64,000 bases of DNA from Mesocentrotus franciscanus. Taxonomy: Eukaryota > Echinodermata > Echinoidea > Camarodonta > Strongylocentrotidae. The notes beneath the pieces are model-generated. The model was not told where the DNA came from. It did not search any database and saw only the letters and a list, made by a program, of their open reading frames with translations. The stretch is from contig CP137670.1 of NCBI GenBank assembly GCA_037976565.1, positions 18,091,744-18,155,743 on the forward strand, in the 5' to 3' direction. Positions 39,201 through 48,363 of this stretch are shown here, one piece after another. Made by a program: the position numbers and the translations under genes. How positions within the stretch are numbered: position 1 is the first letter of the stretch; each line of letters opens with the position of its first letter.

Positions 39201-42200
39201 AAAAATAACGCTAGGTGATCGAGCGATTGCTTGTGCAGACCATACAAACTCTGGAATAACTTACTATTGGAAGTTAGGAGATCACCATCTGTAAATATCA
39301 AAACTGAAAGCACATCTTTTCAATTAACTGTAAATCTAAGCATATCAGGTCTGAGCTCTTGTATATAGCGCAGTAGGATATATACTTAATGTTGGATAGT
39401 TTCTGCGCTCTGTAAATGTATTATTATTATTAATATTATTATTATCCTTACGGGGCTTTCACATATACACTCCGGGGCTCGTACGGCGAGTGAAAAAAAT
39501 ATGTTTTGGGAATTTTCGTCTGTTACGTGCCCGGCCGGCTCCCGCACAGTTCCTACGGGCGCCGGGACATTTTTGAAGAACCGTACGGGCGCCGTGGTTC
39601 TGAGTTGGCTGCTCCCAATTCTCCCGGCGTTTTCATCTGACCATTAGGCCGTATAAAGCCCGTAAAGGGCCCGTGGGGCACCGTATGAGTCCCATGCGGG
39701 CTCCGGACGGTGCCTGGACGGCCCCTCACGAGTTTTTCTGTCATTTCTCAATGTAAAAAAAAACGCAGCTTTAAATACAGGAGGCGCGGATGTCAGAGGA
39801 CACATTGTTCAGTGCATCGCACGGGGGCCAGCCGGGCGCCTTGACGAGGCCGACCGGGCCGCGGGAGCCATGGGGTGCACCTGTTCATCGGTCGGAGCCC
39901 GCTTTAATACCGGCCGACCGGGCGCCTTGCATTTTCACTCGACCAATTTTCACAAGGCACCTCCCGGGCGCCGCATAATATGTGACCATACATGCCGTAG
40001 AAATGAAATCTGAAGAGTCCCGTAAGGTCTCCGAAATCCAAGGCGAACCGCCGGGTATGGAAAATCCTACGGGGCCTAGGCGTTAGTTGGTGCATACATC
40101 CCTTGACTGGGTATATTACCCAAGATTTCTCTATCTGGACCAAGGTTCTGGGGGGTTAAGGATATTTACAGGGCCCTCAAGAAAAGCCGTTTTAATACTG
40201 ATAATGCATATGGTTATAGTACCATATTATAATTACACTGGATTGAATATAAACCAAATAACAACAACAATTTGCGTTGTAATTTGTTGTTTATTATTTA
40301 CATGTTTATCTTTTTCTGTCCCGAATAGTGAATCAAGCACCACAAGAACCAAGTGTGTTTCCACCAAGTGGTACATACAGGGTACCACCAAACTCATCCT
40401 TTGAAATCATCTACGACACTCTGGAGAACGGGTCACCATGTATTATGTCCAACGGGGCGGAAATCAATGAATGCAATATTGAGACAGCGTATCAGCTGTT
40501 GAAAAAAGATTGTACCGGGAATCTGGTCCACTTGGGAATCCTGATCTTGGATAATACCACGGTGACGTTCACAGAATCCAATCTGAACTACACGATCCAA
40601 CCCTCTGGTATGTTTAAATCTTTTACCCATTAGGTTCATATGGACATATTGATTATTCCACATTATATACCTCACTTTAGAAATCTAGCCATCTGATAGG
40701 TCGAAAATGGAGTCGTGATTTCAAGCCATGCCCCACTCACAGGGCATAGCAATAGCCCACAGGGCCTAGTTCAAAGTTTCTACCCTCATCCTCATTATCC
40801 TGTGATTCCCATTGGTTTACTGCGATCCCCATTGGTTTGCGTGTTAAAATTGTCTACGTGCGAGCACGGACGCCATACAGTGCTCTTTGTCTGCGATTCC
40901 CAAATGATTGAAACTTTTACTCATTTTTCAAGCGAAGATTAACAGACAGTGTTTCAGATTTTCTGTGATGTTTTAACAAATTTTTACTCACTAAAAGGCT
41001 AAAGTAAGAATTCTTGGTAGATTTTTGTTTTAATTCGGCATATAAAAGTCATATCGACTGCTTTAATACTCGAGGACTAGCTGTTTCTATACTGGCTCGC
41101 GGGATAGCTGAATCCCCTGCTGTCACCCCGAGGCGCGCCTGGGTTGTAGCAGTCGATATAACTATAATGATGCCTGTATGCTACTGATTAAGTTAAACCT
41201 GACGCCTGGTCTAAACTCGCTTTTGACAAAAGAAATTTAGACAGAGGTTAGATTGTCTTTCTACTGTTCTCTTACGTTAAAACCGTCAGAGAGAAAAAAA
41301 TCAATACAACATTGTTTTTTCAAGGCGAAAAATTAAGTAATCAGCGACGGGTAGGTGTACTGCGCATGTGCAGTACATGCAGACAATGAGCTAATTTGTG
41401 AACCTGCTCCACAAAAACACCCCCAAAGTCGCATAGTAGGCTAATGTGGTTTTCCATTATAGCTCAATAAAAGGTCTATTTGGTCAGGATGGTCACATTT
41501 TATAAATAGTTAGCTTGGGTTACGAGAGGGCTGGAAAATGTCTTTTGTGGGAAAATAACGACGATTAGTTGTTGAATCGACATCAGTGATTGCCATCACT
41601 TATGTAAATAGTATGATTTTCAGACCCTTGTACCGAATGGTCGTATGTTTTGTGCTGCGCAAAGATTCAATCGGTTTAATTTTGGCCATTACGAGAAGTG
41701 GGTTATTGATGTAGACAAATGCTGCATGTACCTGTTGCAGTTTATTTTATGTATTTTATTACCAAAGAAAAACAAATTCAGTCAGTCACTCAATAGTGTC
41801 TGATAGTGAAGTCTTGAAGATAAACGGGTTTCCTTGCATAATTTGAATACTATAGGACGTTGCTAACGTTTAAATTTCACAGATAGGACATACATGACAT
41901 ATTCATAAGTCCTGCAATGTTCTACATAATTTGATGTTGGCTGCAAGAGGGACGTAGTATCTTTACTATACAGGTTTGATTGTAGTTTGTGATGTCAATT
42001 TTAGGCATGGAGTCACGCTTTTTGATTGGCACCATGAATGCGTGTTTGTCAACAAGATTTTCTACCAAATGGAAGAGGAATAGATCGAAATAAATTTTGA
42101 GTCAGATCTCACAAGTGCGAAAAGAATCATCAGAAGATTCATTTTATGGTATTCAGATATTTGGCATTGCGAAAAGGGTATATCTAGATGCAATAGGTGA

Positions 42201-45200
42201 TAATAACTGCTTATCTAAAGAAAATATTCTTTCGTTTGCATTGTTCATAGAAATTCTCTGTTTTCAAGCTTCATGTCTAGTCATAACAAAGTCATTACAG
42301 AAAGGTTTCTTTTCTTTCAATTATTAAAGTTTTGTACTCGGAACATGAAATGAAACAAAGATGTGGTGAATGGGAAGAAGCCTACACCAACTACACATAA
42401 CGAGGGAGATACCTGCAATGATGTAAGTACAATGCTGCTTATGTTATTTCCTTTCTGTAGTTCTTGTTAGTGGTGTATACCGACTGAACAACAGCGAAGC
42501 ACAAACTGAAACAGTCAGTTAATAAAGGAGTAATTAGGCATTTTAATTCATGCCTCCGCCCACCAAAGGTAGTGACGGAGGCTTGTTTACGTGTTTTCCG
42601 TCCGTCCGTCCCGCTTCCTCATTATTTCATTTCATTTCATTTTTATTTTTCCATTTCCAACAAAATACAATATATAATAACGAATACGATGTAAAATGTA
42701 TACAAAATATAGTTACATTTGTAAGAAACACATCTTAACAGTAATGTTTACATTTGAGAAAGACAAAAAAAAAGAATTATAAATTTAACTGCAATTATAT
42801 TTATAACAATATCTCAAGAACCACTTGAGTTATGAACTTCATATATGGTGACAGTGTGTATCACCATTCGAAGACGATCTGATTAGATTATGGGGTCCGA
42901 GATCAAGGGTCATACGTGGAAGAGGTCATTTTTTGGTAATTACAGGTATTGGCCTTAGTATCGCAATAATCGGAACTACGGGAGGTATGAACTTCAAACT
43001 TGGTGACAATGTGTATCATAATAAGAAAACAATCTGATTAGATTCGGGGTTGGTAGGTCAAAGGCCATAGGGGTTAATATAAGAAATTACAGGTATTATC
43101 CTCGTTATCACGATATCTAAAGACCTGGAGGTATATCAACCTCAAATTTAGTAACGGTGTGTGTCGTCGTTGGAAGACAATCTGATTAGATTCTAGGGAA
43201 GGTAGGTCAAAGGTCATAGGTGTCAATATCTGAAATTACAGGTATTGGCCTTAGTATCGCGATATCTCAGGAACTACGGGAGGTATGAACTTCAAACTTG
43301 GTGACAGTTTGTATCATCATAAGAAAAAAATCTCAATCTCAATAACAACGTGAGGGTTAATTTTTAAACGTTATTATAGTTTTCATCACCATATCATTTA
43401 AGCTCATTAGTTTGTTGGGGGTAAATATGGTTAAAAAAACAAAGTCATAGAGGTTTTTTTTTTTTTTTTGGAAATAAAGGTATTCCCTGAATTGTTATCA
43501 CAATATGTCAAGAATTTCTTGAAATGTGAACTTTAAATATGGTGATAATATTACCATAGGAAGGTGCTCCAGTTAGTTTTTTAAAGAATTAGATCGCAAG
43601 TCAAAGATGAAAGTCGTTGGTTGATATGTAATTATTATTATTTTTAATCTTGATATTTAAAGAATAATTCCATCCAGGCCGTCCTTCTTTGAGCAGTCAG
43701 CATACATACCCTTCCAATGAGGAACTGATTCAGCCACACTGCAGCCGATTTAATCTACAATGAGAGGATCTCTCCATTACAAAGGATTTAGTAACTCTTG
43801 GATTGAGACATGCCATTTGCCTGTATGTGAAAAATTGTTATGGGATGATGATAATCACAATGGAGTAAATGATATTCTTCTTCAAAGTTCTTTGACATCT
43901 GTGAGAACTGAAAATCCGATATTATAGCATATTGTGTACTGGTAGTATGTATAAGCAGTGATTATTTGATTAGTAAGGGCCACTAGAGGGGCTGTGAAAC
44001 TATTGTATGCTATGTTTGTAAAATCAATCCAAACTGTTAAGAGCTTAACAAGCTATTGTGTGTACTCTTAGAGTGATATTTTGTATTGTAATTATTATAC
44101 TGTTTTTGCTGAAGCTCTTTTAAGTGGCTAACTATGGGATCAAACTTCTTTTCAGTTTGTACTTCCAGTTTCAGTTTATATGTGGGTTTGTTTATTATGA
44201 CAGAGGGAACATTCATTAGTTTGAACTATTTCAGGTAACTTTCAGTGCCTATAAAGCATGTATATGATCCAGAGACATACATGTAAATGTATTTCAAGCA
44301 TAGAACCACAGATGTGTTTATATTAACAGTGTTATGAAATACAGCTGCCAGAAAACAGTAATTACATAACCATAACCCTTTCCAGATGGAGTTGTGTTTC
44401 GTGTTATTTTCTTATTTGTGCCAAACTAATGTACTTCAGTTATCATTTGTACCTTTATATCTATTTAGTTCAGAATGTATTGACATATTTGTCAATAGAT
44501 GTGTGTTGTAGACATTTTCTCTAAAATATTATATTTAAATTGGAAAAATCTGAAAGGGATTGGGTATCTTTCTCTCAGATTCTAAACAAAATCCTAGATT
44601 TAGCTCATGCTGCAATCATAATTATAAAGTTTAAGGTCAGTCAGGTGTCCCATGACGTTTACAAGTCGATCGCCCGTCTGATTATTAAGATATTTATGAT
44701 TGGAATTCTAAATTTCAAAAACCGTTTTCCCAACGATTTTTTATAACACTACAGCCTATTGGGGAAAATTAGTATGGTAAAACCGGTCACTTAAAGATTT
44801 TTCCCTTTTTTAAAGGCATTTCATGATCATTTTGAAGCGCAATTTTTGTAGGGCTTCAATTTTACACCATAGCACAGACTCCGATAACACGTAGGGCCAT
44901 GCATCTCAGATTTGGCATTGTTAAACGATGCCTTTAAGGTACACACTGTGCCTCACCTCTATCAGTATATGACGTGTTGCAGACTTGTTGTATTGTAGAG
45001 CACTAATTTATACTTTCTGTTAACTACATTATTGAACATTAATCAATGTATCATACATTGAATGATTGATGTGAAATTTTGACTGTTTATGATCTTCCTC
45101 TGGTAACATACATGTACATGTACATCATGAACACTTCTCTCAATAGTGAATGAAAATAAGAATAACATGCATGTGGTGTACTGATACAGTAATGTTCTAT

Positions 45201-46422
45201 CTCTATACGCTGTATATCTCTAATGTAGTTTGAAAGAAGTAAAGGTGTTGCCAATTTGAGGATATTAAAACTTATTTTCCTTTTAAAAAAATCCTAGCAT
45301 CAAACGCAATATAGTCATGACACACGAATATATGCGGTGTGAGCAGAAACGCTTCCATTTTCTACGCATGCATCTGGTTTATATTTTAAGGATATGAATA
45401 AAAAAGGTATCGAAACAAATGAGAGATTCCTCGTGCTAAAATAATTTCTATATTTTGAAATATAAGTTTAGTGTTTCAAAGTGTCCATTTTTTTTTTTTT
45501 TTTACTTATATGCATTCACCCACAATAACATGTTCAAGTGTCGAAGTGTCATCTACATTTGTTTGTTAAATTAGTTGTATTATATTTACAGACGCATAAC
45601 TGACTTTGCATAAATTATGAATATATGAATTTAACATTTATGAGAAAAAAAATGGAGGTATAACAGGAAATTAAATCATTTGGAAATGCAAGACTCCATC
45701 CGCTTATTGAAAGTTGAAACTTATAACTTGTCAGTTTTCAAACCATAAATGTTAATGTCAATATAATTGATGGTTATAATTTATGCAAGTTCATGCATTT
45801 TAAAAATACTTTGCCTTATTTGAGCTTTATTGCAAGAAAAAATCCTTCTCAACCTATTGTCTAGAACTATGAGTAAAACCAAAACAATCATTTCACTCAT
45901 TTTCTCAGTCAAGAATCATCTATCTCTACTACTTATCAGCATATCACCAGGGGCTGTATTCTGGAAAAGATGTTTTACTTTGTGTATTATAGGGACAACA
46001 ATGTGACCATCGTAACAACGTGAATCGTCATAACAATCTAAAATGCGTGAAATTAACACTTACCATACACCTCTTTTAACTGTATGCGAACGCAATCAAT
46101 TTAGCGCAGATAATAAGCAATGACGTTGGATGTTAAATGTAACAGAGTTGGATATAATAAAATATGACTTAAAGTTGGAATGAAATCAGTTTATTTTGCA
46201 TTAAGACTCGTATTTAAAGAGGAATGAATTGGCTGTTGCACATGAAGGCGTACATGCGCAATTCGCAATGCTGACACTGGTTGCCAGAATATCATATTTT
46301 TTATTCTTAAACTTAGCTATCTTTATCTATTCTAGGCCTCTTCGGATTCTCTGTATTCAAAGAAGGCAGTGAGATCCGCACATATCTTAGGAACTGTATT
46401 ACTTTCAATATCTTTATATTAG
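24172..46422 (+). CDS. Semaphorin-like gene A, 17 proposed coding exons, possibly GPI-anchored
   Basis: Joined coding exons: 24172-24253, 25178-25317, 26715-26774, 27726-27860, 28440-28593, 31156-31293, 31631-31776, 32405-32519, 33157-33214, 34482-34638, 35130-35289, 35945-36009, 37731-37760, 38537-38639, 40329-40607, 42361-42422, 46336-46422. All junction phases agree. The product is about 657 residues: a signal peptide (~1-20), a sema domain (~30-515) with the family signatures CGTNAKLPRC, FVGRPFVSDDFVYFLFRE, YYSRIARICKND, SALCVFDL and a closing LSDC, then a ~93-residue Cys-containing region (Ig-like at best), a Thr/Pro linker and a hydrophobic C-terminus. Many N-glycosylation sequons fit an extracellular protein. 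Semaphorins are guidance and adhesion ligands for plexins. No PSI motif (CAWD-type) was seen. Exon 13 and the last two exons are the least certain. Confidence 0.8.
25178..25317 (+). CDS. Gene A exon 2: start of the sema domain
   Basis: Acceptor TTTGCAG, donor GGG|GTATGT, phase 1 in and 0 out. Encodes DGGAMPKFSKDDVRVV and GDLIFLGSDQNLTVIDG, which fits the first sema blade strand (hydrophobic, Gly, then a short tag). Gene B exon 2 is the same length. Confidence 0.8.
25906..26102. mobile_element. Foldback MITE with ~85 bp arms in gene A intron 2
   Basis: The left arm (TAGGGACTTTTAGATTTGCA through CATCCTTTTAAGGCAATGTG) is mirrored by the right arm ending GCAAATCTAAACGTCCCTA. Unit B lacks it. Confidence 0.85.
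26715..26774 (+). CDS. Gene A exon 3 (60 nt)
   Basis: Acceptor TTTCAG, donor GTG|GTAGGT, phase 0/0. Encodes YLGVCYSTADLGCYKSGDDV, with the Cys that precedes the conserved C-x-N-[YF]-I motif of semaphorins. The gene B counterpart is one base shorter and out of frame. Confidence 0.75.
26818..27370. mobile_element. Foldback (TU-like) element in gene A intron 3
   Basis: The left array has units like GGACAATTACCCCC (26818-26965) and the right array the complement, GGGGGTAATTGTCC-like (27245-27367). A GT-rich and AT-rich spacer separates them. An equivalent but shorter element sits at the same intron position in gene B, so it predates the duplication. Confidence 0.75.
27726..27860 (+). CDS. Gene A exon 4: CxNYI and CGTNA motifs
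   Basis: Acceptor GTATAG, donor GAG|GTAAGA, phase 0/0, 45 codons. ENCDNYIRDV and LVCGTNAKLPRCAFC match the semaphorin C-x-N-[YF]-I and CGT[NG]A...P.C blocks. This is strong family evidence. Confidence 0.88.
27919..28055 (+). repeat. ~32 bp minisatellite after gene A exon 4
   Basis: About four copies of a unit of the form CTGAGACTGACAGCCCGCGA followed by TACAGA... Gene B has about two degenerate copies at 58430-58505. Confidence 0.85.
28440..28593 (+). CDS. Gene A exon 5
   Basis: Acceptor TTTACAG, donor G|GTTAGT, phase 0/1. Encodes LSCSFIENDPPQDLPYNP through NATFLYHG, containing the conserved Cys-Pro-Tyr-Asn-Pro-like area ahead of the DGELYSGT strand. Paralogue identity with 58941-59094 is about 90% at the DNA level, with seven amino-acid changes. 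Confidence 0.85.
29020..29600 (+). repeat. Internal ~440 bp direct duplication in gene A intron 5
   Basis: 29020-29180 and 29460-29610 share GAGGAAGAAAGGC, ATTATCTCAT-like and TCTAATATTTTGTTTC blocks. The pattern recurs in unit B at ~59790-59910 and 60150-60290. Confidence 0.65.
30440..30464. repeat. (TA)n microsatellite; last clear unit A homology
   Basis: Matches the TA array at 63659-63688. Immediately downstream unit A reads ATGAACTCG, while unit B reads ATGAACTTTAA followed by a MITE. Confidence 0.85.
31156..31293 (+). CDS. Gene A exon 6
   Basis: Acceptor TACGACAG, donor G|GTAAGT, phase 1/1. EGRLYYGLVRE corresponds to the semaphorin DGELYSGTAAD strand, followed by SIIGLASFILDGEISG. The open frame and phase fit both neighbours. 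Confidence 0.8.
31631..31776 (+). CDS. Gene A exon 7: VYF.FRE and YSR.AR.C motifs
   Basis: Acceptor AATTCAG, donor AAG|GTCAGT, phase 1/0. Encodes DAHFVGRPFVSDDFVYFLFR and YYSRIARICK, the most diagnostic semaphorin blocks. Confidence 0.9.
32205..32373 (-). mobile_element. tRNA-derived SINE in gene A intron 7
   Basis: The reverse complement has an A box GATAGAGTGG and a B box GGTTCGAATTCC in tRNA spacing, followed by a body shared in outline with the SINEs at 6436 and 36513 (ATTAATCCACAT). A tail fragment of the same family lies near 35745-35800. Confidence 0.82.
32405..32519 (+). CDS. Gene A exon 8
   Basis: Acceptor GCTTTGCAG, donor C|GTAAGT, phase 0/1. NDAGTDISSTMTLTSFLKQR then LVCSKNE matches semaphorin NDVGG...W.TFLKARL.CS. 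Confidence 0.9.
32530..32980 (+). repeat. GAT/GGT triplet-rich array in gene A intron 8
   Basis: A long degenerate (GATGAT)/(GGTGGT) region. The 144-codon His/Ser/Pro ORF on the other strand results from the repeat. Confidence 0.9.
33157..33214 (+). CDS. Gene A exon 9 (58 nt)
   Basis: Acceptor TCCTACAG, donor CG|GTAAGC, phase 1/2. Encodes QDFALSDNGTMIHAIFTNR, aligning with the semaphorin segment ...VYAVFT. Confidence 0.85.
33888..34235 (+). repeat. Three ~106-118 bp tandem units with acceptor-like tracts in intron 9
   Basis: Units start at AGTATGG (33894, 34012, 34118). Each carries a pyrimidine run ending in AG or CAG-G (for example CTTCTTTTTTCTGCTCAGG) followed by GTAGCT. They lie upstream of the real acceptor at 34481. 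Confidence 0.8.
34482..34638 (+). CDS. Gene A exon 10: SAxCVxxL motif
   Basis: Acceptor TTTCTCCAG, donor AAT|GTAAGT, phase 2/0. NAAQQSALCVFDLTVITQTF matches SA[VI]C.Y.L..I..VF, and SPRPGLN matches the PRPG motif. Confidence 0.9.
35130..35289 (+). CDS. Gene A exon 11
   Basis: Acceptor TTCGTTGTAG, donor G|GTAAAT, phase 0/1. Starts CSDPNTADTNFERDYNLMSD and ends ESGTEIYIVSS, corresponding to the sema strand before the G.LYK motif. Confidence 0.85.
35745..35802 (-). mobile_element. SINE tail fragment
   Basis: Shares ACATGTGAATGAATGGCAAC and CGTGTAG-like sequence with 32203-32260. Confidence 0.5.
35945..36009 (+). CDS. Gene A exon 12
   Basis: Acceptor TTTCACAG, donor CAA|GTGAGT, phase 1/0. ENGCLYKVEVNTTETDLGEP then CQ fits the sema G.V.K(V) strand. 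Confidence 0.8.
36513..36857 (+). mobile_element. tRNA-derived SINE in gene A intron 12
   Basis: The head has an A box TAGTCAAGTGG and a B box GGTTCGATCCC, then CACTAATGTCCTTTG as in the 6436 copy. The 3' end contains AAGCGCTATATAAATCAAGA and an ATT tail. Confidence 0.87.
36900..37730. other. Pyrimidine-rich intron segment
   Basis: Long T/C-biased intron 12 sequence. ORFs here are low-complexity Phe/Leu/Ser by-products. Confidence 0.6.
37731..37760 (+). CDS. Gene A exon 13, possible 30 nt microexon
   Basis: Acceptor GATTGCAG, donor GAT|GTGGGT, phase 0/0, encoding GPQENCTDTD. Skipping it would keep the frame, since exons 12 and 14 are also phase 0. An alternative acceptor lies 9 nt further in. 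Confidence 0.4.
37780..38035 (+). repeat. ~250 bp polypyrimidine (TTC/TCC) tract in intron 13
   Basis: Almost pure T/C on the plus strand directly downstream of the microexon donor. Mirror-symmetric stretches of this kind can form triplex DNA. The three overlapping ORFs are composition artefacts. Confidence 0.85.
38537..38639 (+). CDS. Gene A exon 14: end of the sema domain
   Basis: Acceptor AACTACAG, donor G|GTACGT, phase 0/1. RPIKDLELAPDNGYLVTTLD then VYVLSDCT resembles the last sema strands (I.DL.L......LYV....V..L....C). Confidence 0.85.
39445..40085. repeat. GC- and CpG-rich island in intron 14, probably a mobile element
   Basis: About 640 bp of strongly GC-rich sequence in an AT-rich intron, with repeated GTACGGGCGCCG and CGGGCGCC words. 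Parts are inverted, for example TTCACATATACACTCC near the left end and CATAATATGTGA near the right. No ORF of interest. Confidence 0.5.
40329..40607 (+). CDS. Gene A exon 15: post-sema Cys-containing domain
   Basis: Acceptor CCCGAATAG, donor G|GTATGT, phase 1/1, 93 residues. Starts VNQAPQEPSVFPPSGTYRVP, has three Cys and several sequons (NSS, NTT, NYT). Length and position suit an Ig-like domain after a sema domain, but I cannot see a convincing Ig signature. No PSI motif precedes it. Confidence 0.8.
41046..41162. repeat. Short inverted repeat flanking a GC-rich core
   Basis: ATATCGACTGCT at ~41050 and AGCAGTCGATAT at ~41150 face each other across about 100 bp. Confidence 0.6.
41466..41962 (+). 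mobile_element. TTAA-family MITE, old degenerate copy in gene A intron 15
   Basis: Aligns with 896-1423 but with many substitutions. The 3' end GACGTAGTATCT is followed by TTAC instead of TTAA, and the left terminus is barely recognisable. Clearly older than the other copies. Confidence 0.8.
42361..42422 (+). CDS. Gene A exon 16, candidate stalk exon
   Basis: With phase 1 input the frame reads DVVNGKKPTPTTHNEGDTCN then D, a polar Thr/Pro linker, and ends at a consensus donor GAT|GTAAGT in phase 0. The acceptor (ACAAAG) is purine-rich and weak. Support comes mainly from phase agreement with exons 15 and 17. Confidence 0.4.
42544..43640 (+). repeat. ~150 bp tandem repeat array with hairpin head, intron 16
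   Basis: The block begins with a hairpin (GCCTCCGCCC...GTGACGGAGGC) and CCGTCCGTCCG. Four to five units follow from ~42811, each containing ATGAACTTCAAACTTGGTGA-like and GATTAGATT/GGTCAAAGGTCATAGG-like words. Spacing is about 147-154 bp. Confidence 0.8.
43641..46335. other. Long intron sequence, no feature recognised
   Basis: AT-rich with short simple runs. No further exon with a compatible phase was found. Confidence 0.5.
46336..46422 (+). CDS. Gene A exon 17, candidate last exon with GPI-type tail
   Basis: A strong acceptor (TTTATCTATTCTAG) in phase 0 opens 28 codons and a TAG stop. The peptide starts ASSDSLYSKKAVRS and ends AHILGTVLLSISLY: small residues, a basic spacer and a short hydrophobic end with no cytoplasmic tail. 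This is the layout of a GPI-attachment signal. Sema7A-type semaphorins are GPI-anchored. It falls just before the unit B boundary, as expected for the gene end. Confidence 0.5.
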   Translation, partial: ASSDSLYSKKAVRSAHILGTVLLSISLY

Positions 46423-46877
46423 TAACTGCATCTGATCAATAATTATCAAGTTGAATTTTTTTTTTTATAGATACAATATGATATTTTGATATAATATAGT
46501 TCAGAAATTATCTGTATTATTTTAAAGTCACTGATATCTAATCCCAGCTGGTAAAAAGTTTCCACTTGATCTATTATATTTTTTTTTGGTTGATATGTTT
46601 TATTTAATCAAAGACTATACTCACTTCCGAAAGATACTCTTCCTTCCAACCTCCACTTTTCTCGCCTTTCCATTTCACTTCTATTTTTATCCACTTTCCT
46701 TAGTCCTTCTAGGACTTTACACATGGTGTACCGTAAACCTCTTCCGCGTTAATCAAATAGGTTTTACAAAATATGCACTCCCCTCTTACTCGTATGAATT
46801 TGTCATTAACAATGATCTCATTCCCTTTATATGGTTCATATTTTATCTGAAAATCCCTCGTATCTATTTAAACTTCT

Positions 46878-46883
46878 AATAAA
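46878..46883 (+). promoter_or_regulatory. Possible polyadenylation signal of gene A
   Basis: AATAAA about 455 nt after the proposed stop codon. The hexamer is common by chance in AT-rich DNA. Confidence 0.25.
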
Positions 46884-46978
46884 TGGATTTAAAATTGTAA
46901 CAACGTTATCTACAACAGGAGACATTCAAATGATTCGCTCCCAAGCGTTTTGTGGTATAATTAAAATACTGTTTCCAA

Positions 46979-47301
46979 ATGGTCTACACCCAGCTAGTCT
47001 GCTATCCTCATGGTCCAATACTTATTTCGTCTACTTATCATTTGGTCTAATGATCATTTAGGTTAATATTCATTTGGTCTAATTTCTATAACGTGTAAAA
47101 TTTTATTTAATCATTATCGATAATAATGATTAAAGGATTATTATTTCTTATACACCTTATGGATGGTATACGAAATTGGCATTAGACAAACCGGGAAATA
47201 GACCGATTGACAATTAGACCAAATGAGTGATAGACCAAATTGGTAGTAGACTTATTGGAGATTAGACCAAAAGCAAATTAGACTAAATGACTATAAGCCT
47301 A
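46979..47301. mobile_element. Foldback (TU-like) element with CATTTGGTCTAAT-type units
   Basis: The left array (46979-47090) has ~15-16 bp units like CATTTGGTCTAATTT. The right array (47165-47301) has the complement (AATTAGACCAAATG). The spacer is about 75 bp. It lies just before the unit B boundary. Confidence 0.75.
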
Positions 47302-47756
47302 ACCGTAAAAATACACTGTTGAAAACAAATATGGATTAATGTTTTCCTTTTCTCCCTTTCTCCCTCTTTTTTTCTTCTTTACCGACCCCTCACAAAGAGA
47401 TCGTCCTGACAATACGACTTAATCCCGACATTCGAGTTATTTCATTCAGCTTTTTCGAATAAACGTATCTTGATAGTCAGAATTGTAATTGCAAAAATTA
47501 GCTGTTGATAGGTAAGAACAACATTATGGCTCGCCCTACCTAACAAAGCGTAATAATAGTATGTCATTTGAATTCTGACTATTGAAATATAATTATTTCT
47601 AACAGGTGATGGAAATCATTTATATTGAGGTACTTAATTATATATTCGGTTACATTATGAAAATGGCCTATTGAGGAGCGAGACTGAAAACTTAATTGCC
47701 ATACGATGCCCAAAATAGGAACATCTAATGTATGCAAAGTGAATTCCATCGATATG

Positions 47757-47803
<47 letters not shown>
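47757..47803. repeat. (ATA)n microsatellite
   Basis: Simple AAT/ATA array. Confidence 0.95.
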
Positions 47804-47875
47804 TTTGGCTTCTTATAAAGCGCACATGTCCGTCACGTCAGGATAACAAAGGGTTCGTGAAAGAAATTCTTTTGA

Positions 47876-48050
47876 AACAGCAATTAAAAAAAAATTACAG
47901 GCAATATTTCATAAATTTTATAAGATTTATGAGGGGCAATATTACAAAGGACAAACATTAATGATGATGGTTAGTACTATTTGATGAATATTTTTCGTTC
48001 AATCCGAAAGGCAAAAAAGGAGGCTTTATGCTTATTAAGTGTCCGGCACC
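47876..48050 (+). repeat. Direct repeat, left member (unit B)
   Basis: Counterpart of 15376-15600. Pairs with 49285-49580. Confidence 0.7.
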
Positions 48051-48204
48051 CCCCTCCTCTTATCTACTCTGAAATACCGTACCGGTACTGAAAAAGGGAA
48101 ATCCCGCATGTGCACAATGGTTTTCATGCCCTTTGACCTCACAAAACGCACCACGCCTACAAAGTGGATTCGCTAAAATGCATTAATTTTCCAAGCTCGC
48201 AGTT

Positions 48205-48363
48205 CGATAAAAGGATACCACCTGACTTCTATTTCGATTGGTTTATTCAGGTTCGTATAAAAAGAACATCTGGTCTTAATTTATCAAAGGATTTATCCAA
48301 TTTTGGGAACTTTACACTTCCATGCATTATCACTCAGAATGTATCAGGCAAACTACTCAACGG
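48205..48363 (+). promoter_or_regulatory. Putative promoter and noncoding first exon of gene B
   Basis: The TATA-like CGATAAAAGG and donor CGG|GTAAGT match unit A. About 50 bp of extra sequence sits between them relative to unit A. Confidence 0.33.

Larger units (their letters stand above)
13730..47455 (+). repeat. Segmental duplication, unit A (~33.7 kb; homology to unit B visible over 13730-30475)
   Basis: Ordered, same-orientation homology with 47457-63697 is visible in intergenic DNA, introns and exons. Examples are 13735/47460, 15650/48060, 18700/51410, 22145/52180, 24172/54989, 27726/58239 and 30440/63655. The order is colinear with indels. Because homology reaches the window end, the true period is about 33.7 kb at the left boundary. 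Exon 5 differs at roughly 10% of bases between units. Confidence 0.88.

Noticed and set aside
42330..42420. Alternative acceptor ATTAAAG at ~42329 giving a terminal exon ending at a TAA near 42400
   Set aside because: It gives a short charged C-terminus without anchor, while the alternative frame joins in phase to a GPI-like exon. Kept only as a fallback.
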